Assembly (NCBI GenBank): GCA_041392665.1 | Contig: JAWKLQ010000001.1 | Coordinates: 310,001-374,000, forward strand | Length of the DNA stretch: 64,000 nt | Direction of reading: 5' to 3' | Origin: Flavilitoribacter sp020436695 | Lineage (GTDB): Bacteria; Bacteroidota; Bacteroidia; Chitinophagales; Saprospiraceae | Part shown: positions 35,105-42,707 of the stretch, piece after piece | How the letters are laid out: each line of letters opens with the position of its first letter | How positions within the stretch are numbered: position 1 is the first letter of the stretch | Translations under genes and position numbers: made by a program | The notes under the pieces: generated by a model | The model's input: the letters and a program-made list of their open reading frames with translations, nothing else | The model's database searches: none | Told to the model about the DNA's origin: nothing

Positions 35105-35377
35105 TTACTCATACAACCGGATCTCCCGTTTGATGACTTCGGCCCGCAGCTGATGACCTGCTTCTTCACAGGTAGCCGCTTCTGCACTTACCGTCACTTT
35201 GACCCGCCCCAATTCTCCGTAATTGCCGTAGCCGGTAATGGAGAGCTTACACATTTCTTCTTCGGAAGTTTTGGCGGAAAAGGAGGACTCCGACGGCGCA
35301 GCAACTTTAGATAAAGGTGAGTCGGGAGCACCGGCATGGATAAATATACACAGAAAGATCGCGGTAACAGTTTTCAT
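35105..35377 (-). CDS. Small secreted two-cysteine protein (paralogue B)
   Basis: Exported protein of about 90 aa; the start is at 35377, where a signal peptide begins (MKTVTAIFLCIFIHAG). The mature core has cysteines 27 residues apart (MCKLSITGY and ATCEEAG) around GYGNYGELGRVKVTVSAEA and ends in a short charged helix. The arrangement Cys-strand-GYG-VTV-Cys-helix matches the small protein at 29653-30003, so the two bracket the GLPGLI/barrel genes as a related pair. No known domain was recognised. Confidence 0.7.
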   Translation of the reverse strand: MKTVTAIFLCIFIHAGAPDSPLSKVAAPSESSFSAKTSEEEMCKLSITGYGNYGELGRVKVTVSAEAATCEEAGHQLRAEVIKREIRLYE

Positions 35378-35641
35378 GACTTGTTTTACTTTTTTAGTGA
35401 ATGAATACTTTTCCTTCAATGCTTATGCATACAAATTTGCCGTATATTGATGAATCCGTCACGGACAGTTCTTACCTTGATCTTACCCACAGATAAGCTT
35501 AAAAACGTCGACTTCGACAAGTAAACCTGCTATAAATCAGGGCGGTTAGACTTCTATTCCAATCTCAATATCTTACTCTACGACATCCCTTTCATCCGAT
35601 TTATTCTTATTTTCACCCGTCATATTCATCTCCCTGCATTT

Positions 35642-37207
35642 ATGAAAAGATACCTTCACCGGTTGTGGCTTCTTTTCCCGCTTTGTTGGCTAACATCGGC
35701 TTGCAGCCATGTGGAAGAAGGTAAACGCCCCAACATCCTATTCATTTCCATCGACGACCTTCGCCCTACCCTCGGCGCTTACGGTGACACCATCGCCATC
35801 ACGCCTCATATCGATCAGCTTGCGGCCGAGGGCGTGACCTTCCGGCAAACCTTTTGTCAGGCAGCCGTATGTGCGCCTTCGCGGGCGAGCCTGATGACGG
35901 GTATCCGACCCGATTCTACCCGGGTGTGGCACCTCGGAGATCAATTCCGGGTGATCAATCCGGAGACAGTGACCATGCCGCAATACTTTTCCCGGTTCGG
36001 CTATCATACCGTCAACATTGGCAAGATCTTTCACAACTACATGCCTGATTCCATCTCCTGGGACGAACCGGACCTACGACCGGCCCGCTACCTGCGACCG
36101 GAATGGCTGGGCCGGGACGGGGAAACTTTCTACATTAGCGAGGAAGTCAACAGATCGCAGGAAATTAAGCGGGATTCCTTATTAAAGTTGCGACCGGTCC
36201 GGTACGCAGATGGCTGGAATACGGGGCCGGCCTGGGAAGCTGCCGATGTGCACGACACAATGTACTTCGATGGCGCCCAAACGGAACTCGCCAAGCAAAC
36301 ACTCAACCGGCTGGCGGGCATGGACCAACCTTTTTTCTTCGGGCTCGGTTATTTTCGCCCGCACCTGCCTTTTACTGCTCCCAAGAAATACTGGGATCTT
36401 TACGATCCGCAAAAAATTCCCCTGGCACCGAATCCGAATGTCCCGGAAGGCGCGCCCATATTCAGCATGAACTCCATGTACGAGTTGCGGCATTACGATG
36501 GTTTTGGTCACATTGGTCATCCTACTTCCGAATTTCGGATGAATGAGGATACGACCCGTATCCTGAAACACGGTTATTACGCCAGTGTGAGTTATGTTGA
36601 CGCTTTGCTGGGCGATCTGTTCCAGCATATGAAGGAGCTGGGGATTTATGAAAATACGATCATCATCATTTGGGGGGATCACGGGTGGAAATTGGGGGAC
36701 CATAATAGTTGGGGTAAAATGACCAACTACAACATCGACCTACAGGTGCCGATGATCATCCGCTATCCAGGCCAGAAGAAAAAAGGAGTACAGACTTATG
36801 CCCTGACCGAACTGGTGGATATGTTCCCTTCCCTGTGCGAACTGGCGAGCGTTGACATACCGGATTATATGCAGGGCACCAGTTTTGTCCCTCTTTTAGA
36901 GTATCCGGATCTGCCCTGGAAAAAAGCTGCTTTCAGCCAGTTCCACCGGCGTCCGGCCGTAGCAGCCGATGGTGGCCGCTATATGGGCTACTCCATTAAT
37001 ACCGCCGATCACCATTATATCGAGTGGTACACCTGGGATCATACCACCGGTACCCGGGGAGCGTTTGTAAGTGCGGAATTATACGACCGTAAAAATGATC
37101 CGTACGAGAAAATTAATCTTGCGGATAAGGAAAATTATATTGAGCTTGCCAAAAGATTGTCAACACAACTGGCCGAAGGATGGCGCAAAGCCCTACCAGA
37201 ACGGTAA
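35642..37207 (+). CDS. Sulfatase (iduronate-2-sulfatase type), lipoprotein
   Basis: Exported type I sulfatase of 521 aa that removes sulfate esters, probably from sulfated polysaccharides. A lipoprotein signal ends in SAC (lipobox LTSAC). The metal-binding DD is in ISIDDLRP, and the formylglycine motif is CAPSRASLMTG (Cys77, C-x-P-S-R). Further landmarks are HLPFTAPKKYWDLY and WGDHGWKLGDHNSWGK. The order and spacing match the iduronate-2-sulfatase subgroup common in marine Bacteroidota. No maturation enzyme is adjacent. Confidence 0.95.
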   Translation: MKRYLHRLWLLFPLCWLTSACSHVEEGKRPNILFISIDDLRPTLGAYGDTIAITPHIDQLAAEGVTFRQTFCQAAVCAPSRASLMTGIRPDSTRVWHLGDQFRVINPETVTMPQYFSRFGYHTVNIGKIFHNYMPDSISWDEPDLRPARYLRPEWLGRDGETFYISEEVNRSQEIKRDSLLKLRPVRYADGWNTGPAWEAADVHDTMYFDGAQTELAKQTLNRLAGMDQPFFFGLGYFRPHLPFTAPKKYWDLYDPQKIPLAPNPNVPEGAPIFSMNSMYELRHYDGFGHIGHPTSEFRMNEDTTRILKHGYYASVSYVDALLGDLFQHMKELGIYENTIIIIWGDHGWKLGDHNSWGKMTNYNIDLQVPMIIRYPGQKKKGVQTYALTELVDMFPSLCELASVDIPDYMQGTSFVPLLEYPDLPWKKAAFSQFHRRPAVAADGGRYMGYSINTADHHYIEWYTWDHTTGTRGAFVSAELYDRKNDPYEKINLADKENYIELAKRLSTQLAEGWRKALPER

Positions 37208-37247
37208 GTGTGATCAGTGTAAACAAAACCAAAACACCTTAGAAAAC

Positions 37248-38165
37248 ATGGACATCAAGGCGTTGTACGACACTTTACTCCAAGCCTATTCCACCGAGCA
37301 TCTTAATCTGATCACCGGAAAACTGATCGCGCTGTACAAGAACAAAAATTATGGTAAGATCAGAGAACTGGCCAATAAGGTTTCCAAATATGTGCCGATC
37401 GATGAAGAAAAGGCTTCCAAGTGCTTCACCAAACTGGTCGTGTTGTACCACCCCGACAAAGGGGACCAGATCCGGAAGACCCTCCTGCAACTGTATGAGC
37501 AAAATGATCTACAAAACTTAAACAAGTACGCGCATATCTTCCAGTTGGAGGATATCGACCACATCACGGTAGTAGCCATCGACGAGGATGTGGATTACGC
37601 TCCGGAATACGGCTGGGATACGCCCACTGCGGATGGATATAGCTTCTCGGATTATGAGGAGGAAATGGATGGGGAAGCTGTTTTTGAGACCTCTGATTTT
37701 GAAAAGTCCTTCTTCAATCTGATCAAGATCCGGCAATACGGAACTGTTGACATTGAATTTCCGACCTATTATCTGGAGGATTATGAAGAATTTGAAATGG
37801 CTTACAGCGGTCTGGAATCTCTGGATGGCGTTGAATACTGCATTCACGTTAAAAACCTCGACGTTTCCAATAATGATCTTTCGGATATTGAAAGTCTATG
37901 GGGGCTGGAAAATCTTGAAGAACTCTATCTGGCCAACAATCAGATCGGCTACATCGATACCCTCAGTAGTCTGGTAAAACTGAAAACACTGGACATCTCC
38001 GGCAATCAGATCGATGATATTTCACCTTTGTTCGAGTTAGATTTTCTGGAGTTTGTCAACCTGATCGGCAATCCGGTGCCTTATATTCAGATCGAAGAAC
38101 TTGAGAAAATGGGCGTAGTAGTACTCACCGACAGAGTAGGCAACCCTAAACTGGAATTTGAATGA
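37248..38165 (+). CDS. J-domain-like protein with C-terminal leucine-rich repeats
   Basis: Cytoplasmic 305-aa protein. I start it at 37248 (MDIKALYDT); the open frame runs further upstream but overlaps the sulfatase gene. Residues about 45-100 look like a J-domain: a helix (DEEKASKCFTKLVVLY) followed directly by HPDKG, the Hsp70-stimulating loop, and another helix (IRKTLLQLYEQNDL). An acidic linker follows (about 105-165), then three or four leucine-rich repeats (about 190-280, LDVSNNDLSDIESL, LYLANNQIGYI, LDISGNQIDDI). J-domain plus LRR is an unusual combination. It lies 40 bases downstream of the sulfatase gene. Confidence 0.8.
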   Translation: MDIKALYDTLLQAYSTEHLNLITGKLIALYKNKNYGKIRELANKVSKYVPIDEEKASKCFTKLVVLYHPDKGDQIRKTLLQLYEQNDLQNLNKYAHIFQLEDIDHITVVAIDEDVDYAPEYGWDTPTADGYSFSDYEEEMDGEAVFETSDFEKSFFNLIKIRQYGTVDIEFPTYYLEDYEEFEMAYSGLESLDGVEYCIHVKNLDVSNNDLSDIESLWGLENLEELYLANNQIGYIDTLSSLVKLKTLDISGNQIDDISPLFELDFLEFVNLIGNPVPYIQIEELEKMGVVVLTDRVGNPKLEFE

Positions 38166-38302
38166 TCACTGCTTTAGCTCAGATCCGGGAGAAATGTAAA
38201 ACGCTGATCATCCACAGCAGCGAAGAACAACTATCAGGGAGGTGGATAAGGGAAGAGGAGATCGATATGCATGATCTTTGCCCATCTATCTATAGTCGTT
38301 AA
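38162..38302 (+). CDS. Possible 46-residue small protein overlapping the previous stop
   Basis: An ATG overlaps the stop of the J-domain/LRR gene as ATGA and opens a 46-codon frame ending at TAA 38300-38302. The product is polar (start MITALAQIREK, middle SGRWIREEEIDMHDL) with no signal or known motif. The overlap is of the type used for translational coupling, which is the main support. It could be chance. Confidence 0.28.
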   Translation: MITALAQIREKCKTLIIHSSEEQLSGRWIREEEIDMHDLCPSIYSR

Positions 38303-38660
38303 CTATACGGTCCTGGACATTTTATTTTATAATTTCCGCCACGTCCAGCACCATGTAGCGCAATTGAATTTTATACTCCGGCAGGAAATGGATCAGGCGC
38401 CTGATTGGGTTGCTATTGCCGAATGATAAAAAAAAGAAACTACGCCATTAGACTTTCATTCATCCTTCCCGGCGTAGTGTTTTCCAAGATCACAGATAAT
38501 CGCACGGACGCACACCCAAATTTGCATTATGTGCATCTCCAAAGCATTAAGGGAATAACACATCTGGCAGGTGGTGATCTATGATCAGAGATTAAGTGTT
38601 GGCCACCATTGATTGTCGGTAATTACACCGGTTCCTTAAACTCATAATAATTCTTAGAGA
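38303..38660. other. Spacer before the second esterase gene
   Basis: This 358-base stretch holds no convincing gene. A 7-bp stem (CTACGCC 38440-38446 with GGCGTAG 38471-38477, followed by TGTTTT) could terminate transcription. A 34-codon stretch without a start codon on the minus strand (38322-38426) may be a decayed gene end. Confidence 0.45.
38440..38483 (+). terminator. Weak terminator-like hairpin
   Basis: CTACGCC pairs with GGCGTAG over a 24-base loop, with TGTTTT after the right arm. The stem is short and the loop long. Confidence 0.35.
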
Positions 38661-39833
38661 ATGCGATTGTCTTTCACTTTATTTTTACTCTTCTTTACCA
38701 TAGCCATTCAAACCAATTACGCCCAGGACGGAGAAGATATCACCATAGGAAAGAAATACACCATTCATTCCAGTGTGCTGGATGAGGAACGTGAATACTG
38801 GGTCAGTCTTCCAGTTAGTTACGACAATGAATTTCAGCGGTATAAACGATATCCAGTAATGGTTGTATTGGATGGGCCAACCCATTTCAGACCGGTCTCC
38901 GGCATGGTAGAAGCCATGAGTGCCGGCTATAACGGGAACCGGCAGATACCTGAAATGATCGTAGTGGCCATTCGCAATGTCAACCGCGAAAGGGATTTCA
39001 CGCCCGACAAGGTCATTACGGTGCGTAAGAATGATACCGGCGGCGGGGATCGATTTTTAAGTTTTTTAGAAGATGAATTATTTCCGGAACTGGATCAAAA
39101 CTACCGCACCTTGCCCTACCGGATATTAATGGGTCATTCGCTCGGTGGGCTGCTCGCCACGCACGCCTACCTCAAAGAGCAAACCCTTTTTAACGCCTTT
39201 ATAGCTGTCGATCCGAGCTTCGGCACCTGGGATGCCGAGAAAATGGATGGAAAACTGGAAAAAGTTACTGATCAGTCGTTCAACCGCTACCTGTATATCG
39301 CCACGGCCAATGGTGGCAAAAGGAATTTCAGGAATCGCGACCGGCACATCAGGCTGTTTGAAGCTCTACACAGTAAATGTCCGGAGGAATTTAATGCCAA
39401 ACTGGATTATTTCGAAGAAGAGAACCACAGTTCAGTTCCCCTGATAGCTGTATATCATGGCTTATCGGCTATTTTTTCCGGCTACGGTTTTAATTACAGG
39501 GAGGCTACCACAGCAAACGATTTGAAGCGGCATTTTCAGACCATTGCCCAACGGCTTGCTTTTGATTTCCCGCCACCGGAAGAACTGGTAAACCGGATCG
39601 GGTATTGGTTGCTTCGCAGCAATAATGAACAAGAGCAACAGGAAGCACTGCATTTTTTCAAACTCAATACTGAGCTGTACCCTGCCTCTTTCAATGCTTT
39701 TGACAGCCTCGGCGAGGCCTACGCTGATCTGAAAAACAATGAAATGGCGATAGAGAGTTACCAAAAGTCACTGGAGCTGAACCCTGATAATAAAAACGCC
39801 GAAACAATGATCATGCGTCTAAATGAAAAATAA
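38661..39833 (+). CDS. Esterase-D-type alpha/beta hydrolase with C-terminal TPR (paralogue)
   Basis: Exported 390-aa hydrolase and paralogue of the product at 24582-25772. A signal peptide (about 1-21) leads into the esterase domain with nucleophile GHSLGG and shared segments REYWVSLPVSYD, QIPEMIVVAI and QNYRTLPYRIL. The likely catalytic His is in EEENHSSVP. The C-terminus has one TPR unit (AFDSLGEAYADLKNNEMAI then YQKSLELNPDNK). It sits 90 bases upstream of the DUF4139 gene on the same strand. The substrate is unknown. Confidence 0.88.
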   Translation: MRLSFTLFLLFFTIAIQTNYAQDGEDITIGKKYTIHSSVLDEEREYWVSLPVSYDNEFQRYKRYPVMVVLDGPTHFRPVSGMVEAMSAGYNGNRQIPEMIVVAIRNVNRERDFTPDKVITVRKNDTGGGDRFLSFLEDELFPELDQNYRTLPYRILMGHSLGGLLATHAYLKEQTLFNAFIAVDPSFGTWDAEKMDGKLEKVTDQSFNRYLYIATANGGKRNFRNRDRHIRLFEALHSKCPEEFNAKLDYFEEENHSSVPLIAVYHGLSAIFSGYGFNYREATTANDLKRHFQTIAQRLAFDFPPPEELVNRIGYWLLRSNNEQEQQEALHFFKLNTELYPASFNAFDSLGEAYADLKNNEMAIESYQKSLELNPDNKNAETMIMRLNEK

Positions 39834-39923
39834 TCCTCTTTCATAATATTATACCTAAAAGCTGATGGGAGTTTGGTAATTTGCGATTATTCCAGGAAAA
39901 CCAAAAAGCTGAAGCCTATACCC

Positions 39924-41531
39924 ATGATCCAACGATACCTCCTCCTGCTGTGCTTCCTCAGCATCAGTCTTGCCGCCTATAACCAGGACATTCAAAAAGA
40001 TTTTTCCACCACTTCCATTTCCATATTTAAGAACGCAACGGCCTTTTTCATCAAATCAGGTACGGTCAAAACCGAAAACGAGCGTTACCGGATCACAAAA
40101 AACGTTCCGCCGGCCCTGTTCGGCACCTATTGGATGAATACTGCCGGCGGAGAGATCAGTTCATTAACCAGCTATCTGGATACACTGGAAACGACCAAAC
40201 AATTACCTACCGGTGCTATACCGGAGATCATTCAAGCTAATCTCGGCCAGCAACTCATTTTATATCTAGACGGAGGAGAGATCGTACAAGGCACCGTAGA
40301 AGCCGTGGAAAAAGGCGACCTGCTATCCCATCAGATCATTACTTTCCATATGAATGACCGGTGGAAGGTCATCAAAATAAGCGATATCAAGCGCATCGAC
40401 TTTCTGGAGCGCCCCAAAGGAGTTTATGAGCAGAAAGAAAAGGAGGTAAAGCCGGTTTTAGAAGTGCAGTTCGCTTCCGATAAAAAAGAGCAACAAGTGG
40501 ACCTGATGTATCTGGCCAAGGGCCTGAGCTGGACGCCACTTTATCTGATGGAGCTCACCGGAGAGAAGCAGGCCAGATTAACACTGCGAGCGGAAGTTGT
40601 CAATAACATTGAGGACATTGAAGGCACCGATGTTCATTTTGTTGTGGGAGTACCCAATTTTAGTTATGCCGACCAATTGTCGCCACTGGTCAGCATCATG
40701 CCTTCACCCTACGCGGCAGCATACAATGCACCTACTAACTATGATATGTTTTCCAATACGATACAGTCCCAGGTTCGTGGTGGAGTGTCTTATGCCATAG
40801 AAGACAACAGTATTCCAGCGTCGTCGGCAACTATCTCAGGTCTGGAAGGCTCCGCTGAAGAAGACCTTTATTTTTATACACTTAAAGATCTAAGTCTGAA
40901 GAAGGGTGGGCGCGGGCATTATCCGGTCTTCACGGCCAATGTTGGTATTGCACACATTTACGAATGTAATCTGCCGCAGAACTATGCCGAGAAATACGCG
41001 TACGGAAAAAGTTATCTTTTCTCCCCCGACCCACACAAAGTATTTCATTCCGTCAAGGTGGTGAACGATACGGAATATCCTTTTACGACCGGGCCGATCT
41101 TGGTGGTAAAAACAGAAAACGGAGCCAAGCCGATCAGTCAGGATCGACTGAATTATACCCCCGTCAAAGGCAATTCCTTTATTAAACTGACCGAAGCGCC
41201 TGATGTAGACATCAAGCAGGCAGAAAAAGCGGAAAAAAGAGAGGAAAATGTAAAAATGACCACACGCAATCAGAATACCTACTACTACGACCGGATCACG
41301 GTTAGCGGCCAGGTGAAAGTGAAGAATTATAAATCACAGAAGGTCGATCTGAACATCCGCCGCACCATTACCGGTGAGTTGCTGGAATCCAGTGTGAAAT
41401 GGTTACAGTCAGAACGCGTCAACACTTCCGGTGATCTCAATAAGCAGACCGATGTTTGCTGGGAGACGAGTGTAGATGCTGGGAAGGAATTGACGATTAA
41501 CTACAGCTATCAGATCTATGTGCCGCACTAA
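39924..41531 (+). CDS. DUF4139 domain-containing secreted protein
   Basis: Exported protein, 535 aa from the ATG at 39924, chosen because it starts a signal peptide (MIQRYLLLLCFLSIS). The body begins with the N-terminal beta-domain seen in mucoidy-inhibitor-related proteins and continues into DUF4139 (about 200-530), with characteristic LMYLAKGLSWTPLYLM, LTLRAEVVNNIEDIEGTDV and late VSGQVKVKNYKS. Proteins of this family are common in Bacteroidota; their role is unknown. It is convergent with the Rpn-type gene. Confidence 0.85.
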   Translation: MIQRYLLLLCFLSISLAAYNQDIQKDFSTTSISIFKNATAFFIKSGTVKTENERYRITKNVPPALFGTYWMNTAGGEISSLTSYLDTLETTKQLPTGAIPEIIQANLGQQLILYLDGGEIVQGTVEAVEKGDLLSHQIITFHMNDRWKVIKISDIKRIDFLERPKGVYEQKEKEVKPVLEVQFASDKKEQQVDLMYLAKGLSWTPLYLMELTGEKQARLTLRAEVVNNIEDIEGTDVHFVVGVPNFSYADQLSPLVSIMPSPYAAAYNAPTNYDMFSNTIQSQVRGGVSYAIEDNSIPASSATISGLEGSAEEDLYFYTLKDLSLKKGGRGHYPVFTANVGIAHIYECNLPQNYAEKYAYGKSYLFSPDPHKVFHSVKVVNDTEYPFTTGPILVVKTENGAKPISQDRLNYTPVKGNSFIKLTEAPDVDIKQAEKAEKREENVKMTTRNQNTYYYDRITVSGQVKVKNYKSQKVDLNIRRTITGELLESSVKWLQSERVNTSGDLNKQTDVCWETSVDAGKELTINYSYQIYVPH

Positions 41532-41576
41532 GGGCAAGTAAAGAAGATATTTAAGTGATGGGGAGAAGGAAAGGCA

Positions 41577-42614
41577 TCATTTTTCACTGCCATTTCGCTG
41601 GTGATCAGCAATAATTGATTCCACTTTTTGTGGAGAAATACCCACCAACTCGGCAATGGCAGTTAAAGCCATACCTTTTTCCCAGGCGCGGATCACGACC
41701 TGCTCTATCCCTTTGGAATAACCTTCGGAATAACCTTCTTCTCGGCCTTCCTTGCGTCCTTTTTTATGACCTTCAGTATGTCCTTCAGTATGTCCTTGAG
41801 CTCGACCTTCAGCTCGACCTTCAGCTCGACCTTCTATAAGACCTTTTTTACGGCCTTCTTCCAATCCTTTTTCCTTAATTTCATTAATTATGGCTTCTTC
41901 AATGCCCATAGGTTTTGCAGATTTTGTAATTGGAATGATCTCTTCTTCAAATTTATGAAAAAAACTGCTCTGATCAAATACGATATAATAGCCAATGAAG
42001 TTCAGCAGATGTCGGATCTTTTGTTTTGCAATACCTTGATTGAAAAGATGACGAACCAGTTCCAGTTTAATATCGAGGCGAAATTGATCATCCTTCTTCT
42101 TACACATCAATTCCCGTCGGGCCACTTCTAATACCAAACCAAAATGGTTTCCCGACATACGAAGGACTTGAGGAGTATGATCTATCAGAACAAAAGTCTG
42201 AAATCGATAGATCAAATCAGTACCGAAAAACGAATTCCTGTATTCAGTAAAATGATATCGCCGATTTGGCCCGGTATAGATGACAAGAGAAGCTAGCGGT
42301 TTGCGATAGCGATCCTGTATACGATAGGCATATTCGTACATACGTCTACCAAATTGTGCATCAGGATACCCCTGAACTTCAACGTGCACCAGAAACCACT
42401 TTTCCCCGCCATCCTTCAGCCAGGCCTTAAATAATTTATCTGCATGCCGAATATTTGCCTCTGATTGCGGGAAAAGTTGTTCCAACTCCTTGTCTAGGAA
42501 TACAAAACCTTTTTCCACATCAATCTGATCGATATATTCAGCATAAAAGAAATAAACGAATTCTTCTACCAGATCTTCAATAATACCTTTCCATAAGGTG
42601 TCTTTCCTTACCAT
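41577..42614 (-). CDS. Rpn-family PD-(D/E)XK nuclease-like protein
   Basis: Protein of about 345 aa belonging to the recombination-promoting nuclease/putative transposase (PDDEXK_2, COG5464-like) group. The start at 42614 (MVRKDTLWKGIIEDLVEEF) fits the family; the open frame goes on for 27 codons upstream. Landmarks are EEFVYFFYAEY, DKLFKAWLKDGGEKWFLVHVEVQGYPD (the catalytic E-x-Q strand) and RMYEYAYRI. The C-terminal region carries a run of four-residue repeats (EGRA, EGHT, KGRK types) made by a 12-base tandem repeat, then a short helix-turn segment (MALTAIAELVGISPQKV) that resembles a DNA-binding tail. Such genes are often multi-copy. Confidence 0.85.
   Translation of the reverse strand: MVRKDTLWKGIIEDLVEEFVYFFYAEYIDQIDVEKGFVFLDKELEQLFPQSEANIRHADKLFKAWLKDGGEKWFLVHVEVQGYPDAQFGRRMYEYAYRIQDRYRKPLASLVIYTGPNRRYHFTEYRNSFFGTDLIYRFQTFVLIDHTPQVLRMSGNHFGLVLEVARRELMCKKKDDQFRLDIKLELVRHLFNQGIAKQKIRHLLNFIGYYIVFDQSSFFHKFEEEIIPITKSAKPMGIEEAIINEIKEKGLEEGRKKGLIEGRAEGRAEGRAQGHTEGHTEGHKKGRKEGREEGYSEGYSKGIEQVVIRAWEKGMALTAIAELVGISPQKVESIIADHQRNGSEK
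41768..41833. repeat. 12-base tandem repeat inside the Rpn-type gene
   Basis: Units of the form GACCTTCAGCTC recur about 5.5 times with small changes. On the coding strand each encodes four residues (EGRA/EGHT). Repeat number is likely to vary among strains and paralogues without shifting the frame. Confidence 0.8.
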
Positions 42615-42707
42615 GAGCGCGCCATTTGTAGCAAGGTAAAGAAAAACGGCTATCGAACCAAATAATTTTAATTTAAACAAATTTGTTTTAATCAAAATTC
42701 TTCTATA

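Noticed and set aside
38322..38426. 34-codon minus-strand stretch that looks protein-like
   Set aside because: It has no start codon and no recognisable family; at most a decayed gene end.
41577..42695. Reading the Rpn-type gene as an active insertion sequence
   Set aside because: No terminal inverted repeats or target duplications flank it, and the fold is a PD-(D/E)XK nuclease rather than a DDE transposase.
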